Origin: Giardia muris
Lineage: Eukaryota > Fornicata > Diplomonadida > Hexamitidae
Direction of reading: 5' to 3'
NCBI GenBank assembly: GCA_006247105.1
Contig: CM016926.1
Span: forward strand, 2,046,001-2,110,000
DNA length: 64,000 nt
The position numbers and the translations under genes were made by a program. Below the pieces are notes generated by a model, which was given only the letters and a program-made list of their open reading frames with translations, did no database searches and had not been told where the DNA came from. The number at the start of each line of letters is the position of its first letter. The first letter of the stretch is position 1. Positions 1-10,290 of this stretch are shown here, piece by piece.

Positions 1-223
1 AGACTCGTGCAGTCGAGGCGGCTGGCAGGGGTGGTCTCCTCTGTCCGAAGCCTCTGAGTGAACACGTCTGTCGACAACCCCGAGACCGCCAGATGCGGGA
101 TGTTCCTCCCCTCCAAGAGTCCTCCATCTTAGGTTTCGTGACTTCTCGAATAACTTCAGGAATGGAAGGCCCAGCACCTTCTGGCTCTTCACTATCGACC
201 TTTCAAAAAAAAAGCGCCAACTT

Positions 224-233
224 TTTCGCGAAA
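224..233. promoter_or_regulatory. Perfect palindrome TTTCGCGAAA upstream of VSP copy A
   Basis: This 10-bp perfect palindrome lies 37 nt before the VSP ATG, between an A-run and the A-rich initiator. It contains the E2F-type core TTTCGCG. It is present at the same distance in all three VSP copies. A role as a factor-binding site is inference; the palindrome itself is directly visible. Confidence 0.45.
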
Positions 234-270
234 TATTTTTGAAGGGGCGATCAGCTTCAAAAAACTAGTG

Positions 271-1821
271 ATGTTAGTTGCGGTAGGGCTTTTAATTAGC
301 GTCGCTGTTGCAGTTCACGTCGAGGCCAAATCTCGAGCAACTCCTACTCCTGGAGCCTGCGATCCCGCCATAGCGAACTGTGGAGCGAACAAGTGCCTGA
401 AGTTCGGGAGCACGCAGGTCTGCACAGAATGCGATGCGGGGAACGTCCCCATCAACGGGGAGTGCAAAGCGAAGGCTGATGGATCTGTGACCGCGGCGGG
501 GTGCACGAAGGCGGATGACTCCGCCCTCGACGAGAACTCAAAGACGTGCGGGAAGTGCGGAAACGCCTTCGTCCTCTTCCAGGGGGGCTGCTACGCCAAA
601 GACCCCGCAACCTCCCTCATCTGTGCCACCTCCACGGAGAACGGGAAGTGCGCCTCGTGCAAGGACGGGCTGCTCGTGAACGCCGCCGGCTCCTGCGACC
701 TCTGCGACTCGACCTGCAAGACGTGCAGCACGAAAGAGGACCCCACGAAGTGCACAGCCTGCTATAGCGGCTCGCCTGCTCCTGATGGGACGTGCACGTC
801 AACTCCAGCTTCTACGTGCAGTGTTGAGAACTGCAAGACGTGCGTCACTGGCAAGACGAACGAGTGTGAGACCTGCAACGATGGTTATTACGTCAATTCC
901 AAGAAGACCTGCACGCAGTGCTCTGCGGACTGCAAGAGCTGTGCCGATTTTGGCCTCGGGGTCGTCTGCACCGCTTGCGGGACTGGGAAGGTCCCGATCG
1001 ATGGAGAGTGTGCTGCTGAGAACGCGAAGGTCTGCACGGCCTCCTCCGGGTCCTGCTCGGCCTGCCTCAATGGATACATGCTCTACCAGAAAGGCTGCAT
1101 ATCCTCCTACAAGGCGAACGCGATGGGTCTCTGTGCCAACAGCAACCAGTTCCTCGCTGGGGAGGCCCTCGTCTGCAAGGAGTGCAAGGCCGGGTTCGTC
1201 CCGATTGATGGGACCTGCACCGAGCTCGGGTCGACCCTCTCGAGGGCGACCATCAACAACGTCTGCAAGGGGGCCGACGGGACGACTGCCATTGATGCGC
1301 AGGCCACGAAGTGCGGGAACTGCTCGGCTGATGGGAACACGAACTACTTCCTCTTCAATGGAGGCTGCTACCCAACAACCGGGAACTCTGTCGGGGCGTC
1401 CATCTGCACCACGGCCAATAGCACTGGGTACTGCACTGCTGCTGCCGCCAACTCCCCCTTCCCTCTCGATGCGACCACGGGGGCTTTCACCCTCTGTCCA
1501 GCCGGGTGCGGGAAGTGCTCGGATGCCACCACCTGCACTGGCTGCTCCATCGGATACTACAACTCGGCCTCTGGGGGCACCTTCAACTGCACCGCATGTC
1601 CGACCGGCTGTACGGTCTGCACCAATGCGACCGCCTGCACGACCTGCTGGAATGGAAACAGCCCCGACGCCAATGGGAAGTGCCCCGATCCCCCCTCCTC
1701 CTCCTCCAGTTCTTCGGGGCTCTCGGGGGGTGCCATTGCGGGAATCGTCATTGCCGTCCTGCTGGTGCTGGGGGGTCTCGGGGGCTTCCTCGGTTGGTGG
1801 TTCGGATGTAGGGGGAAGTGA
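271..1821 (+). CDS. vsp: Variant-specific surface protein (VSP), copy A
   Basis: 516-aa type I membrane protein of the Giardia VSP family, the antigenically variable surface coat. Residues 1-19 form a signal peptide (hydrophobic stretch MLVAVGLLISVAVAV, likely cut after VEA). The ectodomain is cysteine-rich with many CXXC pairs (CTEC, CGKC, CASC, CKTC, CETC, CSAC, CKEC) and GGCY-type motifs. It ends in a Ser-rich stalk, a Gly/Val/Leu transmembrane helix of about 22 residues and a five-residue tail, GCRGK. The frame could be opened one codon earlier with GTG, but ATG at 271 follows an A-rich initiator and is the expected start. The stop overlaps AGTGAA. The protein is identical to copies B and C. 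Length is mid-range for the family. Confidence 0.97.
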   Translation: MLVAVGLLISVAVAVHVEAKSRATPTPGACDPAIANCGANKCLKFGSTQVCTECDAGNVPINGECKAKADGSVTAAGCTKADDSALDENSKTCGKCGNAFVLFQGGCYAKDPATSLICATSTENGKCASCKDGLLVNAAGSCDLCDSTCKTCSTKEDPTKCTACYSGSPAPDGTCTSTPASTCSVENCKTCVTGKTNECETCNDGYYVNSKKTCTQCSADCKSCADFGLGVVCTACGTGKVPIDGECAAENAKVCTASSGSCSACLNGYMLYQKGCISSYKANAMGLCANSNQFLAGEALVCKECKAGFVPIDGTCTELGSTLSRATINNVCKGADGTTAIDAQATKCGNCSADGNTNYFLFNGGCYPTTGNSVGASICTTANSTGYCTAAAANSPFPLDATTGAFTLCPAGCGKCSDATTCTGCSIGYYNSASGGTFNCTACPTGCTVCTNATACTTCWNGNSPDANGKCPDPPSSSSSSSGLSGGAIAGIVIAVLLVLGGLGGFLGWWFGCRGK

Positions 1822-1826
1822 GTGAA
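1821..1826 (+). terminator. Poly(A) signal AGTGAA of VSP copy A
   Basis: Matches the Giardia AGTRAA poly(A) signal and shares the last base of the TGA stop codon. Confidence 0.85.
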
Positions 1827-1915
1827 TGGTGAAGGGGAGACCTGGAGCGAGAGGTGACATCGAGCTCATTATAGACCTCCAGCTCATCTGGATGGACGGA
1901 GAGGGGGTCATATGG

Positions 1916-2852
1916 CTACGCATCCGGCCACTCAGGATACTCGACGACAAGGGCCTCGTCGGCCTTCCCCCGGCAGTACGGACAGCAGTGCTCGATCTGA
2001 TCAGCACATACCTCACAGACGACGAGGTGCCGGCAGGGAAGGATGACCGCGTCCTTCTGGCGTGAGAGGCAGACGATGCACCTATCAATCATCTCGTCCT
2101 CACAGAAGGCGTCGTCCAGTGCTCCGGGCTCGCAGAGGTAGTGCCGACCAGACCATCTCTCTGAGCTCCTTCCGACTGCTCGATCGGGGATAGGAGGGCC
2201 AGGACGTGGTGCGGGCTGAGCATCTCCAGCCTCTCCCGTACCTTCCGCATGACCGCCTCCTCCAGGGCATCTGCAACTGCTCGATACGTCCTTGAAGAGT
2301 GAGTCAGGCCACTCCCGAACAAGCCCTCGGATCCCCTCGATGTGCATTCTTCCGTCCCCTTCGTGGACTGCCGCCTCGTCCGCCAGGAGTCTTGCACTCG
2401 ACCCGGCCCTCCTGGAGTGCAAGCAGAAGGGCCGTCTCCTTCCGGTTGTTGAACAGCCCCCCCTCGAGTGGGAGGAGCAGGGGGACAGATGCGGGACGTC
2501 CGTGAGAGGCGGCCATCATCAGGGCTGCATCCCATGAGTCTCGATGCCCACGTGTAGTGTTCCTGACTCCAAGGACGTCGGTAGCTCCCTGGAGGGGGAT
2601 GGGTCTGTCCCCTCTTGAGGAGCCTCCTGTCCCCAGACCACCATTCCCGTGCCCCCCGGAGTCCTCCACTCCTCGCTCGTGGGGAGGAGGGCAGCTGTGC
2701 GGCCACACCGTGCAGTCCGTCCACCTTCTTCCTCTCCCCGACCTCATCGAGATCGTCCTTCCTTCTCGATGTCTCCACCAAAGGAGTGAGGGATGCTTCC
2801 GAGCCCCAGCTCCCTCTCCTCCGGTCCAAGAGGCCGACCCACCATCTCGCAT
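1916..2852 (-). pseudogene. Decayed ankyrin-RING gene, unit A
   Basis: The 3' part encodes a C3HC4 RING finger at 1916-2110: CIVC, then CRH, CEVC and CPYC, ending PEWPDA. Upstream, ankyrin-like text is scattered over different frames, for example ALMMAASHGRPASV and KETALLLALQEGRVE, then ARLLADEAAVHEGDGR in another frame. At least two frameshifts separate these pieces and are shared with unit B. Unit A also has its own lesions relative to B: a 1-nt insertion near 2146 and deletions of 5 and 12 nt near 2170-2190, which cut the RING from its preceding helix. The architecture resembles the intact ankyrin-RING gene at 61958-63769. The 5' boundary is approximate. Confidence 0.75.
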
Positions 2853-3175
2853 CCCCTCGACAACAGAGGGGCGTCCAGATCAGTGCACCTGTCCCCGGGA
2901 AGCCAGTGGGCCCCTCTCTCCGTCTGGCACGGCTCTCGTCAGAGACCATTCGTCCTTGAGAGGGGAACGGGCTCGATTCTCACCAGGGGGTTGGGGGGCT
3001 ATAGGGGGAGACTGATGACCAGTGGGAGCTTATCCAGGGACGGGAGCACCCCGAGAAGAGCTGTGGGCCTCCCGTCCTCAGGACAGGCCGTTGGTAGTGG
3101 TTGGATGCCCAGAGTGTCAGATGGGCGGGAAGGGGTGTTCTCAATTCGAGGAGAGCTGATGTTTGATGTTCAAAA

Positions 3176-5550
3176 ATGTCCATCACGGATTTGATGAGGG
3201 CGGCCAGGTATGGCGACCTCAAAGGCGTGAAAAGGAACCTCAATCAGATCGGGAAGAAGGATGAATATGGTCAGACGGCTCTGATATGGGCTGCAAAGAA
3301 CGGTCACTCTGATTGTATTCCCCTCCTCAAGGAAGAACTCGGGATGCAGAACAAAAGGGGATGGACCGCGCTGATGTCTGCCGCCCACAACGGTTATACA
3401 GATTGCATACCTCTTCTCAAGGAAGAGTTTGAAGTACAGGATAACGATGGCAAGACGGCCCTAATGTTTGCCGCAATTAATGGTCACGCCAATTTCATTC
3501 CCCTCCTTAAGGAGGAGATCGGGATGCAAGACAAAAAGGGATGGACCGCACTGATGTGGGCCGCCTCCAACGGGCACTCCGATTGCATTCCCCTACTCGA
3601 GAAAGAGATCAGGATGCAAAGCAATGATGGGACGACCGCATTGATGTGGGCCGCAATGAGAGGTCACACTAGTTGCATCCCTTTCCTCAAGGAAGAGATT
3701 GGGAAGAGAGACGAAAATGGTCAGACGGCTCTAATGTGGGCCGCAAAGAATGGCCACGCCAATTGCATCCCCCTACTTGAGAAGGAGATTGGGATGCAGC
3801 ACAATTGGGGATGGACTGCATTGATGTGGGCTGCTTACTATGGCAAGACAGACTGTGCCCGTCTTCTCCTCTCAGAGGCGGGGAAGCAGACGACAGAGGA
3901 GTGGAATAACTTTCCCCCCGGAACGACCGCTCTCATGATAGCAGCACACCGGAACCACCCTGAAATCGTCCAGCTCCTCCTCCCCTACGAACAGGGAATG
4001 AAAGATTCCGAAGGCCATACTGCTCAGTGGTACGCGCACAATAGTTCAAAGGAGGATGACTCCATTCATGTTCGTGAGCTCCTCAAGAATGAGGGGACAG
4101 AACGTATTCTTCCTCCACTGGATCTCTTTGGAGCGCTCAAGTTCCTGGAGCGAGTTGATAAGATCACTAACGAGAACACTTCTCTCAAACAACAGCTCGA
4201 CAATGCAATTGAGGAGTCCAAGAGGCATGCGGAGATGAACGAGGACCTCCAGAAGGTCTCTAACCAGAACCGAGCCCTCATCAACTCCCTCACCACAGAG
4301 AAGGGGACTCTTCAGGAGCAGCTCTCCAAGACCACTGAGGACCTCAAGAGAGCACTCGCAGACCAGAAGGCCCAGAACCTCGTCCTCGAGAAGGAGAACG
4401 CCCGACTGAGAGGCGAGTCTCTTATCACAGCCGTCAATGGGGAAGATCTTAAAGCCATCAGGAAGCGTCTCGACCAGGCGGGACAGAAGGACTCCTCAGG
4501 CATGACGGCCCTGATGCACGCCGCCTCCCGAGGCCAGACCGAGGTCGTCCGCCTCCTCCGGCCCCTCGAGGCCCGCCTCCAGGACGGGAGGGGACGGACG
4601 GCCCTGATGCATGCAGTGGGGGGAGGACACGAGGAGTGCGCCGGCCTCCTCCTTCTGGAGAGGGACCTGAAGGACAGGGAGGGCAGGACGGCAGAGGATG
4701 TCGCCAACGGCCTTCCCGATGGGAAGAAGAAGATCACGCCCCTCCTCAGAAAGAAGGTCCAGCTCCCCGACCTTCCCGATGAGCTCTCGTCCTTCCAGCT
4801 TACGGGGAGGCTCGGAAGGGGGGCCTTCGGGACCGTCTTCTCCGCCTGGTCCGAGGAGCATGGGAACTGCGCCCTGAAGGTCGTCGAGTACGAGGAGATG
4901 GAGAGGACGATCGTCGACTCCCTCCGAAGGGAGATGGGGACCATTCCCTCCCTCAAGCACCCCCACGTCCTCCGCTACCACCGGGTGCACGACGACCCGG
5001 ATAACGGGACCGCCTACCTCGTGATGGACTGGTGCTCCGGGACGCTCCTCGACGAGGTCCGGGGGCGCGGGGAGAGCCCTTCAGGGACGATGAGGTGTGG
5101 AGATGCCTTCGGGAGATGGCGAGCGGTCTTGCCTACCTCCACGAGAGGGGGCTCGTCCACAGAGACCTGAAGCCGGGGAACATCTTCCTTGCTCCAAATG
5201 GAAGGCTCGTCCTCGCAGACTTCGGACTCGTTCGAGATGCCGCCAGGTCTCGCCGGATGAGTACGGTCGCAGGGACGGAGCTCTACATGGCCCCTGAGCT
5301 CTATGATCCGGAGCCGCAGTACTCCTTCCCGGTCGACGTCTGGGCCCTGGGGGTGATTGGATATGAGTTGTGCACTGGGAGGCTTCCTTTCCTCAGGGTA
5401 ACTGCCATCACCGAGGAAGAGCCCCCAGCCATCGAGGGAAGGGGTGAGCTTGGTCCCCTCATCTCCCGGATGCTCTCAAAGAATCCCAAAGATCGTCCAA
5501 CAGCACAAGAGGTCATCAAGGAGGCAGAACGGAACAAGCAGGCGGACTGA
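3176..5550 (+). pseudogene. Ankyrin/coiled-coil/ankyrin/NEK-like kinase, frameshifted, unit A
   Basis: Starts at ATG 3176 in an A-rich context. Order: about nine 30-aa ankyrin repeats (TALMWAA, NGH, CIPLL signature; residues 1-290), a coiled coil (residues 320-415), two or three more ankyrin repeats, then a C-terminal protein kinase domain. The kinase has a glycine loop (GRLGRGAFGTVF), catalytic Lys in CALKVV, HRDLKPGN, DFG and APE, so all catalytic motifs are present. The frame breaks between CSGTLLDEVRGRG and GEPFRDDEVW: an extra GA in GAGAG at 5072-5076 stops translation at 5170, before HRD. Ignoring those two bases, the protein would be about 790 aa. Kinase-last order is unusual for Giardia NEK/ankyrin proteins, where the kinase normally comes first. 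A sequencing error is unlikely because unit B has the same lesion, unless one copy was used to polish the other. Confidence 0.85.
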
Positions 5551-6060
5551 CGTGTTGAAGACACGAACCCCGATCCTCAGGCCGGTCCTGACGCAGCAGC
5601 CTCGCAGTTGGGCATGCAGGGGTGCTCACATGTGTCTCCCCCTGTTCCAGTGAGTCAGTGGTCCTTCCTCTCCATCCTCGAACTGGTGGAACTCGCGTCT
5701 CCCGATACCCCGCGGACCAGCAACTCTCGATCCTTTCAGTGAAGTAACACTTGTTTTTCGAGCTACCCTCGCAGATGGGGGGAGACCAAGCAGCGGCCTC
5801 AGGACCACTGGGACCCGAGGAGGATGTGTCATCGAACTCTCAGTATTAGGACCACCTCAAGTGTAAGTCCCAGCTTGCAGACCAGCAGAAATCTCCAGGT
5901 CCTCGTTGATGATGTCCCCGGGGGCCTTCGGAGCTGAGCTCCTGAGGTATCAAGACAGCAAAAGGAAAAATCGTTTTCGGGCTTGCAGGAGTCTGGGAAG
6001 GTCCGGGACAGTGATATGTTGCTCCGGAGGCTGTAAAACGAAGAGAGGGGTCCAAATATA
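5551..6060. other. Spacer between kinase pseudogene and minisatellite, unit A
   Basis: No supportable gene on either strand. The nearest AGTGAA (5738-5743) is about 190 nt past the kinase stop, so no close poly(A) signal is seen. The last 20 bases resemble a degenerate half-unit of the minisatellite (GGTCC followed by CTGGGG). Confidence 0.6.
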
Positions 6061-8231
6061 CTGGGGATAGGGGAAACCCGAGGCGCGGCCAGATCGAGTC
6101 TCGGACCGGTCCTAGGATGACTGGGGATAGGGGAAACCCGAGGCGCGGCCAGATCGAGTCTCGGACCGGTCCTAGGATGACTGGGGATAGGGGAAACCCG
6201 AGGCGCGGCCAGATCGAGTCTCGGACCGGTCCTAGGATGACTGGGGATAGGGGAAACCCGAGGCGCGGCCAGATCGAGTCTCGGACCGGTCCTAGGATGA
6301 CTGGGGATAGGGGAAACCCGAGGCGCGGCCAGATCGAGTCTCGGACCGGTCCTAGGATGACTGGGGATAGGGGAAACCCGAGGCGCGGCCAGATCGAGTC
6401 TCGGACCGGTCCTAGGATGACTGGGGATAGGGGAAACCCGAGGCGCGGCCAGATCGAGTCTCGGACCGGTCCTAGGATGACTGGGGATAGGGGAAACCCG
6501 AGGCGCGGCCAGATCGAGTCTCGGACCGGTCCTAGGATGACTGGGGATAGGGGAAACCCGAGGCGCGGCCAGATCGAGTCTCGGACCGGTCCTAGGATGA
6601 CTGGGGATAGGGGAAACCCGAGGCGCGGCCAGATCGAGTCTCGGACCGGTCCTAGGATGACTGGGGATAGGGGAAACCCGAGGCGCGGCCAGATCGAGTC
6701 TCGGACCGGTCCTAGGATGACTGGGGATAGGGGAAACCCGAGGCGCGGCCAGATCGAGTCTCGGACCGGTCCTAGGATGACTGGGGATAGGGGAAACCCG
6801 AGGCGCGGCCAGATCGAGTCTCGGACCGGTCCTAGGATGACTGGGGATAGGGGAAACCCGAGGCGCGGCCAGATCGAGTCTCGGACCGGTCCTAGGATGA
6901 CTGGGGATAGGGGAAACCCGAGGCGCGGCCAGATCGAGTCTCGGACCGGTCCTAGGATGACTGGGGATAGGGGAAACCCGAGGCGCGGCCAGATCGAGTC
7001 TCGGACCGGTCCTAGGATGACTGGGGATAGGGGAAACCCGAGGCGCGGCCAGATCGAGTCTCGGACCGGTCCTAGGATGACTGGGGATAGGGGAAACCCG
7101 AGGCGCGGCCAGATCGAGTCTCGGACCGGTCCTAGGATGACTGGGGATAGGGGAAACCCGAGGCGCGGCCAGATCGAGTCTCGGACCGGTCCTAGGATGA
7201 CTGGGGATAGGGGAAACCCGAGGCGCGGCCAGATCGAGTCTCGGACCGGTCCTAGGATGACTGGGGATAGGGGAAACCCGAGGCGCGGCCAGATCGAGTC
7301 TCGGACCGGTCCTAGGATGACTGGGGATAGGGGAAACCCGAGGCGCGGCCAGATCGAGTCTCGGACCGGTCCTAGGATGACTGGGGATAGGGGAAACCCG
7401 AGGCGCGGCCAGATCGAGTCTCGGACCGGTCCTAGGATGACTGGGGATAGGGGAAACCCGAGGCGCGGCCAGATCGAGTCTCGGACCGGTCCTAGGATGA
7501 CTGGGGATAGGGGAAACCCGAGGCGCGGCCAGATCGAGTCTCGGACCGGTCCTAGGATGACTGGGGATAGGGGAAACCCGAGGCGCGGCCAGATCGAGTC
7601 TCGGACCGGTCCTAGGATGACTGGGGATAGGGGAAACCCGAGGCGCGGCCAGATCGAGTCTCGGACCGGTCCTAGGATGACTGGGGATAGGGGAAACCCG
7701 AGGCGCGGCCAGATCGAGTCTCGGACCGGTCCTAGGATGACTGGGGATAGGGGAAACCCGAGGCGCGGCCAGATCGAGTCTCGGACCGGTCCTAGGATGA
7801 CTGGGGATAGGGGAAACCCGAGGCGCGGCCAGATCGAGTCTCGGACCGGTCCTAGGATGACTGGGGATAGGGGAAACCCGAGGCGCGGCCAGATCGAGTC
7901 TCGGACCGGTCCTAGGATGACTGGGGATAGGGGAAACCCGAGGCGCGGCCAGATCGAGTCTCGGACCGGTCCTAGGATGACTGGGGATAGGGGAAACCCG
8001 AGGCGCGGCCAGATCGAGTCTCGGACCGGTCCTAGGATGACTGGGGATAGGGGAAACCCGAGGCGCGGCCAGATCGAGTCTCGGACCGGTCCTAGGATGA
8101 CTGGGGATAGGGGAAACCCGAGGCGCGGCCAGATCGAGTCTCGGACCGGTCCTAGGATGACTGGGGATAGGGGAAACCCGAGGCGCGGCCAGATCGAGTC
8201 TCGGACCGGTCCTAGGATGACTGGGGATAGG
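6061..8231 (+). repeat. 60-bp minisatellite, 36 identical units plus an 11-bp partial (unit A)
   Basis: The units are perfect copies in register from 6061; the last partial unit ends at about 8231. Each unit carries a 10-bp palindrome, GGACCGGTCC, followed by CCTAGG. Since 60 is divisible by 3, any frame without a stop inside a unit stays open throughout: one forward frame (20-aa period MTGDRGNPRRGQIESRTGPR) and two reverse frames are open. This explains the apparent 708-codon reading frame, which I do not call as a gene. Confidence 0.98.
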
Positions 8232-8645
8232 GAGAGTCTATGAAGTTTACCTCGGTTTAGTGGCTCCGTCTCTGCTCAGTGGGACTCCTCGGTCAAGACC
8301 CACCATCGAAGATGTCTTTTCCCAACAAGAAATTGGGATCCTACGGCAGCTCCCTTCAGGGACGAGGGAGTCTCAAGACTCGTGCAGTCGAGGCGGCTGG
8401 CAGGGGTGGTCTCCTCTGTCCGAAGCCTCTGAGTGAACACGTCTGTCGACAACCCCGAGACCGCCAGATGCGGGATGTTCCTCCCCTCCAAGAGTCCTCC
8501 ATCTTAGGTTTCGTGACTTCTCGAATAACTTCAGGAATGGAAGGCCCAGCACCTTCTGGCTCTTCACTATCGACCTTTCAAAAAAAAAGCGCCAACTTTT
8601 TCGCGAAATATTTTTGAAGGGGCGATCAGCTTCAAAAAACTAGTG
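8232..8645 (+). other. VSP leader region of unit B
   Basis: About 410 bp between the minisatellite and the VSP ATG, repeated upstream of copy C and in part (from base 1) upstream of copy A. It holds an A9 run, the TTTCGCGAAA palindrome and an A-rich initiator just before the ATG. No gene is supported. Any VSP promoter must lie here, and its conservation is consistent with all copies having the same potential for expression. Confidence 0.6.
8599..8608. promoter_or_regulatory. Palindrome TTTCGCGAAA upstream of VSP copy B
   Basis: Same element and same 37-nt spacing to the ATG as in copy A. Possible E2F-like binding site (inference). Confidence 0.45.
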
Positions 8646-10196
8646 ATGTTAGTTGCGGTAGGGCTTTTAATTAGCGTCGCTGTTGCAGTTCACGTCGAGG
8701 CCAAATCTCGAGCAACTCCTACTCCTGGAGCCTGCGATCCCGCCATAGCGAACTGTGGAGCGAACAAGTGCCTGAAGTTCGGGAGCACGCAGGTCTGCAC
8801 AGAATGCGATGCGGGGAACGTCCCCATCAACGGGGAGTGCAAAGCGAAGGCTGATGGATCTGTGACCGCGGCGGGGTGCACGAAGGCGGATGACTCCGCC
8901 CTCGACGAGAACTCAAAGACGTGCGGGAAGTGCGGAAACGCCTTCGTCCTCTTCCAGGGGGGCTGCTACGCCAAAGACCCCGCAACCTCCCTCATCTGTG
9001 CCACCTCCACGGAGAACGGGAAGTGCGCCTCGTGCAAGGACGGGCTGCTCGTGAACGCCGCCGGCTCCTGCGACCTCTGCGACTCGACCTGCAAGACGTG
9101 CAGCACGAAAGAGGACCCCACGAAGTGCACAGCCTGCTATAGCGGCTCGCCTGCTCCTGATGGGACGTGCACGTCAACTCCAGCTTCTACGTGCAGTGTT
9201 GAGAACTGCAAGACGTGCGTCACTGGCAAGACGAACGAGTGTGAGACCTGCAACGATGGTTATTACGTCAATTCCAAGAAGACCTGCACGCAGTGCTCTG
9301 CGGACTGCAAGAGCTGTGCCGATTTTGGCCTCGGGGTCGTCTGCACCGCTTGCGGGACTGGGAAGGTCCCGATCGATGGAGAGTGTGCTGCTGAGAACGC
9401 GAAGGTCTGCACGGCCTCCTCCGGGTCCTGCTCGGCCTGCCTCAATGGATACATGCTCTACCAGAAAGGCTGCATATCCTCCTACAAGGCGAACGCGATG
9501 GGTCTCTGTGCCAACAGCAACCAGTTCCTCGCTGGGGAGGCCCTCGTCTGCAAGGAGTGCAAGGCCGGGTTCGTCCCGATTGATGGGACCTGCACCGAGC
9601 TCGGGTCGACCCTCTCGAGGGCGACCATCAACAACGTCTGCAAGGGGGCCGACGGGACGACTGCCATTGATGCGCAGGCCACGAAGTGCGGGAACTGCTC
9701 GGCTGATGGGAACACGAACTACTTCCTCTTCAATGGAGGCTGCTACCCAACAACCGGGAACTCTGTCGGGGCGTCCATCTGCACCACGGCCAATAGCACT
9801 GGGTACTGCACTGCTGCTGCCGCCAACTCCCCCTTCCCTCTCGATGCGACCACGGGGGCTTTCACCCTCTGTCCAGCCGGGTGCGGGAAGTGCTCGGATG
9901 CCACCACCTGCACTGGCTGCTCCATCGGATACTACAACTCGGCCTCTGGGGGCACCTTCAACTGCACCGCATGTCCGACCGGCTGTACGGTCTGCACCAA
10001 TGCGACCGCCTGCACGACCTGCTGGAATGGAAACAGCCCCGACGCCAATGGGAAGTGCCCCGATCCCCCCTCCTCCTCCTCCAGTTCTTCGGGGCTCTCG
10101 GGGGGTGCCATTGCGGGAATCGTCATTGCCGTCCTGCTGGTGCTGGGGGGTCTCGGGGGCTTCCTCGGTTGGTGGTTCGGATGTAGGGGGAAGTGA
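8646..10196 (+). CDS. vsp: Variant-specific surface protein (VSP), copy B
   Basis: Same 516-aa protein as copy A: signal peptide, CXXC-rich ectodomain, Ser-rich stalk, transmembrane helix and GCRGK tail. ATG at 8646 is chosen over the GTG one codon upstream. It is followed by AGTGAA. Upstream lies the 36-unit minisatellite of unit A; downstream, a RING relic points towards it. Complete identity with copy A means the two could not be told apart antigenically; copy number here raises dosage, not diversity. Confidence 0.97.
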   Translation: MLVAVGLLISVAVAVHVEAKSRATPTPGACDPAIANCGANKCLKFGSTQVCTECDAGNVPINGECKAKADGSVTAAGCTKADDSALDENSKTCGKCGNAFVLFQGGCYAKDPATSLICATSTENGKCASCKDGLLVNAAGSCDLCDSTCKTCSTKEDPTKCTACYSGSPAPDGTCTSTPASTCSVENCKTCVTGKTNECETCNDGYYVNSKKTCTQCSADCKSCADFGLGVVCTACGTGKVPIDGECAAENAKVCTASSGSCSACLNGYMLYQKGCISSYKANAMGLCANSNQFLAGEALVCKECKAGFVPIDGTCTELGSTLSRATINNVCKGADGTTAIDAQATKCGNCSADGNTNYFLFNGGCYPTTGNSVGASICTTANSTGYCTAAAANSPFPLDATTGAFTLCPAGCGKCSDATTCTGCSIGYYNSASGGTFNCTACPTGCTVCTNATACTTCWNGNSPDANGKCPDPPSSSSSSSGLSGGAIAGIVIAVLLVLGGLGGFLGWWFGCRGK

Positions 10197-10201
10197 GTGA
10201 A
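10196..10201 (+). terminator. Poly(A) signal AGTGAA of VSP copy B
   Basis: Shares the last base of the TGA stop; identical to copy A. Confidence 0.85.
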
Positions 10202-10290
10202 TGGTGAAGGGGAGACCTGGAGCGAGAGGTGACATCGAGCTCATTATAGACCTCCAGCTCATCTGGATGGACGGAGAGGGGGTCATATGG

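Larger units (their letters stand above)
1..8375 (+). repeat. Tandem unit A of the VSP/kinase/minisatellite array (left end cut by the window)
   Basis: Base 1 matches base 8376 of unit B, so the window opens inside the repeat, just upstream of a VSP gene. Order: VSP (+), ankyrin-RING relic (-), ankyrin-kinase pseudogene (+), 60-bp minisatellite, VSP leader. The offset to unit B is 8375 bp at the VSP, 8391 at the kinase start, 8475 at the kinase end and minisatellite start, and 9979 after the minisatellite. Every step is explained by a visible indel. The array may continue to the left. Confidence 0.95.

Noticed and set aside
799..2088. Long antisense frame (429 codons) over the VSP, and a 346-codon + frame at 785-1825
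   Set aside because: Shadows of the GC-rich, Cys-rich VSP frame; compositionally odd (Arg/Pro/Ser/Gly) and without domains.
5040..5090. An intron instead of a frameshift in the kinase gene
   Set aside because: No Giardia-type 5' (GTATGT) or 3' (CTRACACRCAG) splice sequence nearby, and the protein text is continuous except for two bases.
5032..5550. Separate 172-aa kinase gene
   Set aside because: Starts at GTG inside the upstream kinase frame and holds only the C-lobe; it is the second half of the frameshifted gene.
6117..8243. 708-codon open frame of a 20-aa repeat (and the 1188-codon one at 14656-18222)
   Set aside because: A 60-bp period keeps any stop-free frame open; three of six frames are open. 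The only variant unit shifts the frame, and the frame simply begins at the first ATG within a repeat unit, with no A-rich initiator.
8276..8617. Short frames (71, 112 codons) in the VSP leader
   Set aside because: Present in each unit because the DNA is duplicated, but no initiator or domain; kept as leader sequence.
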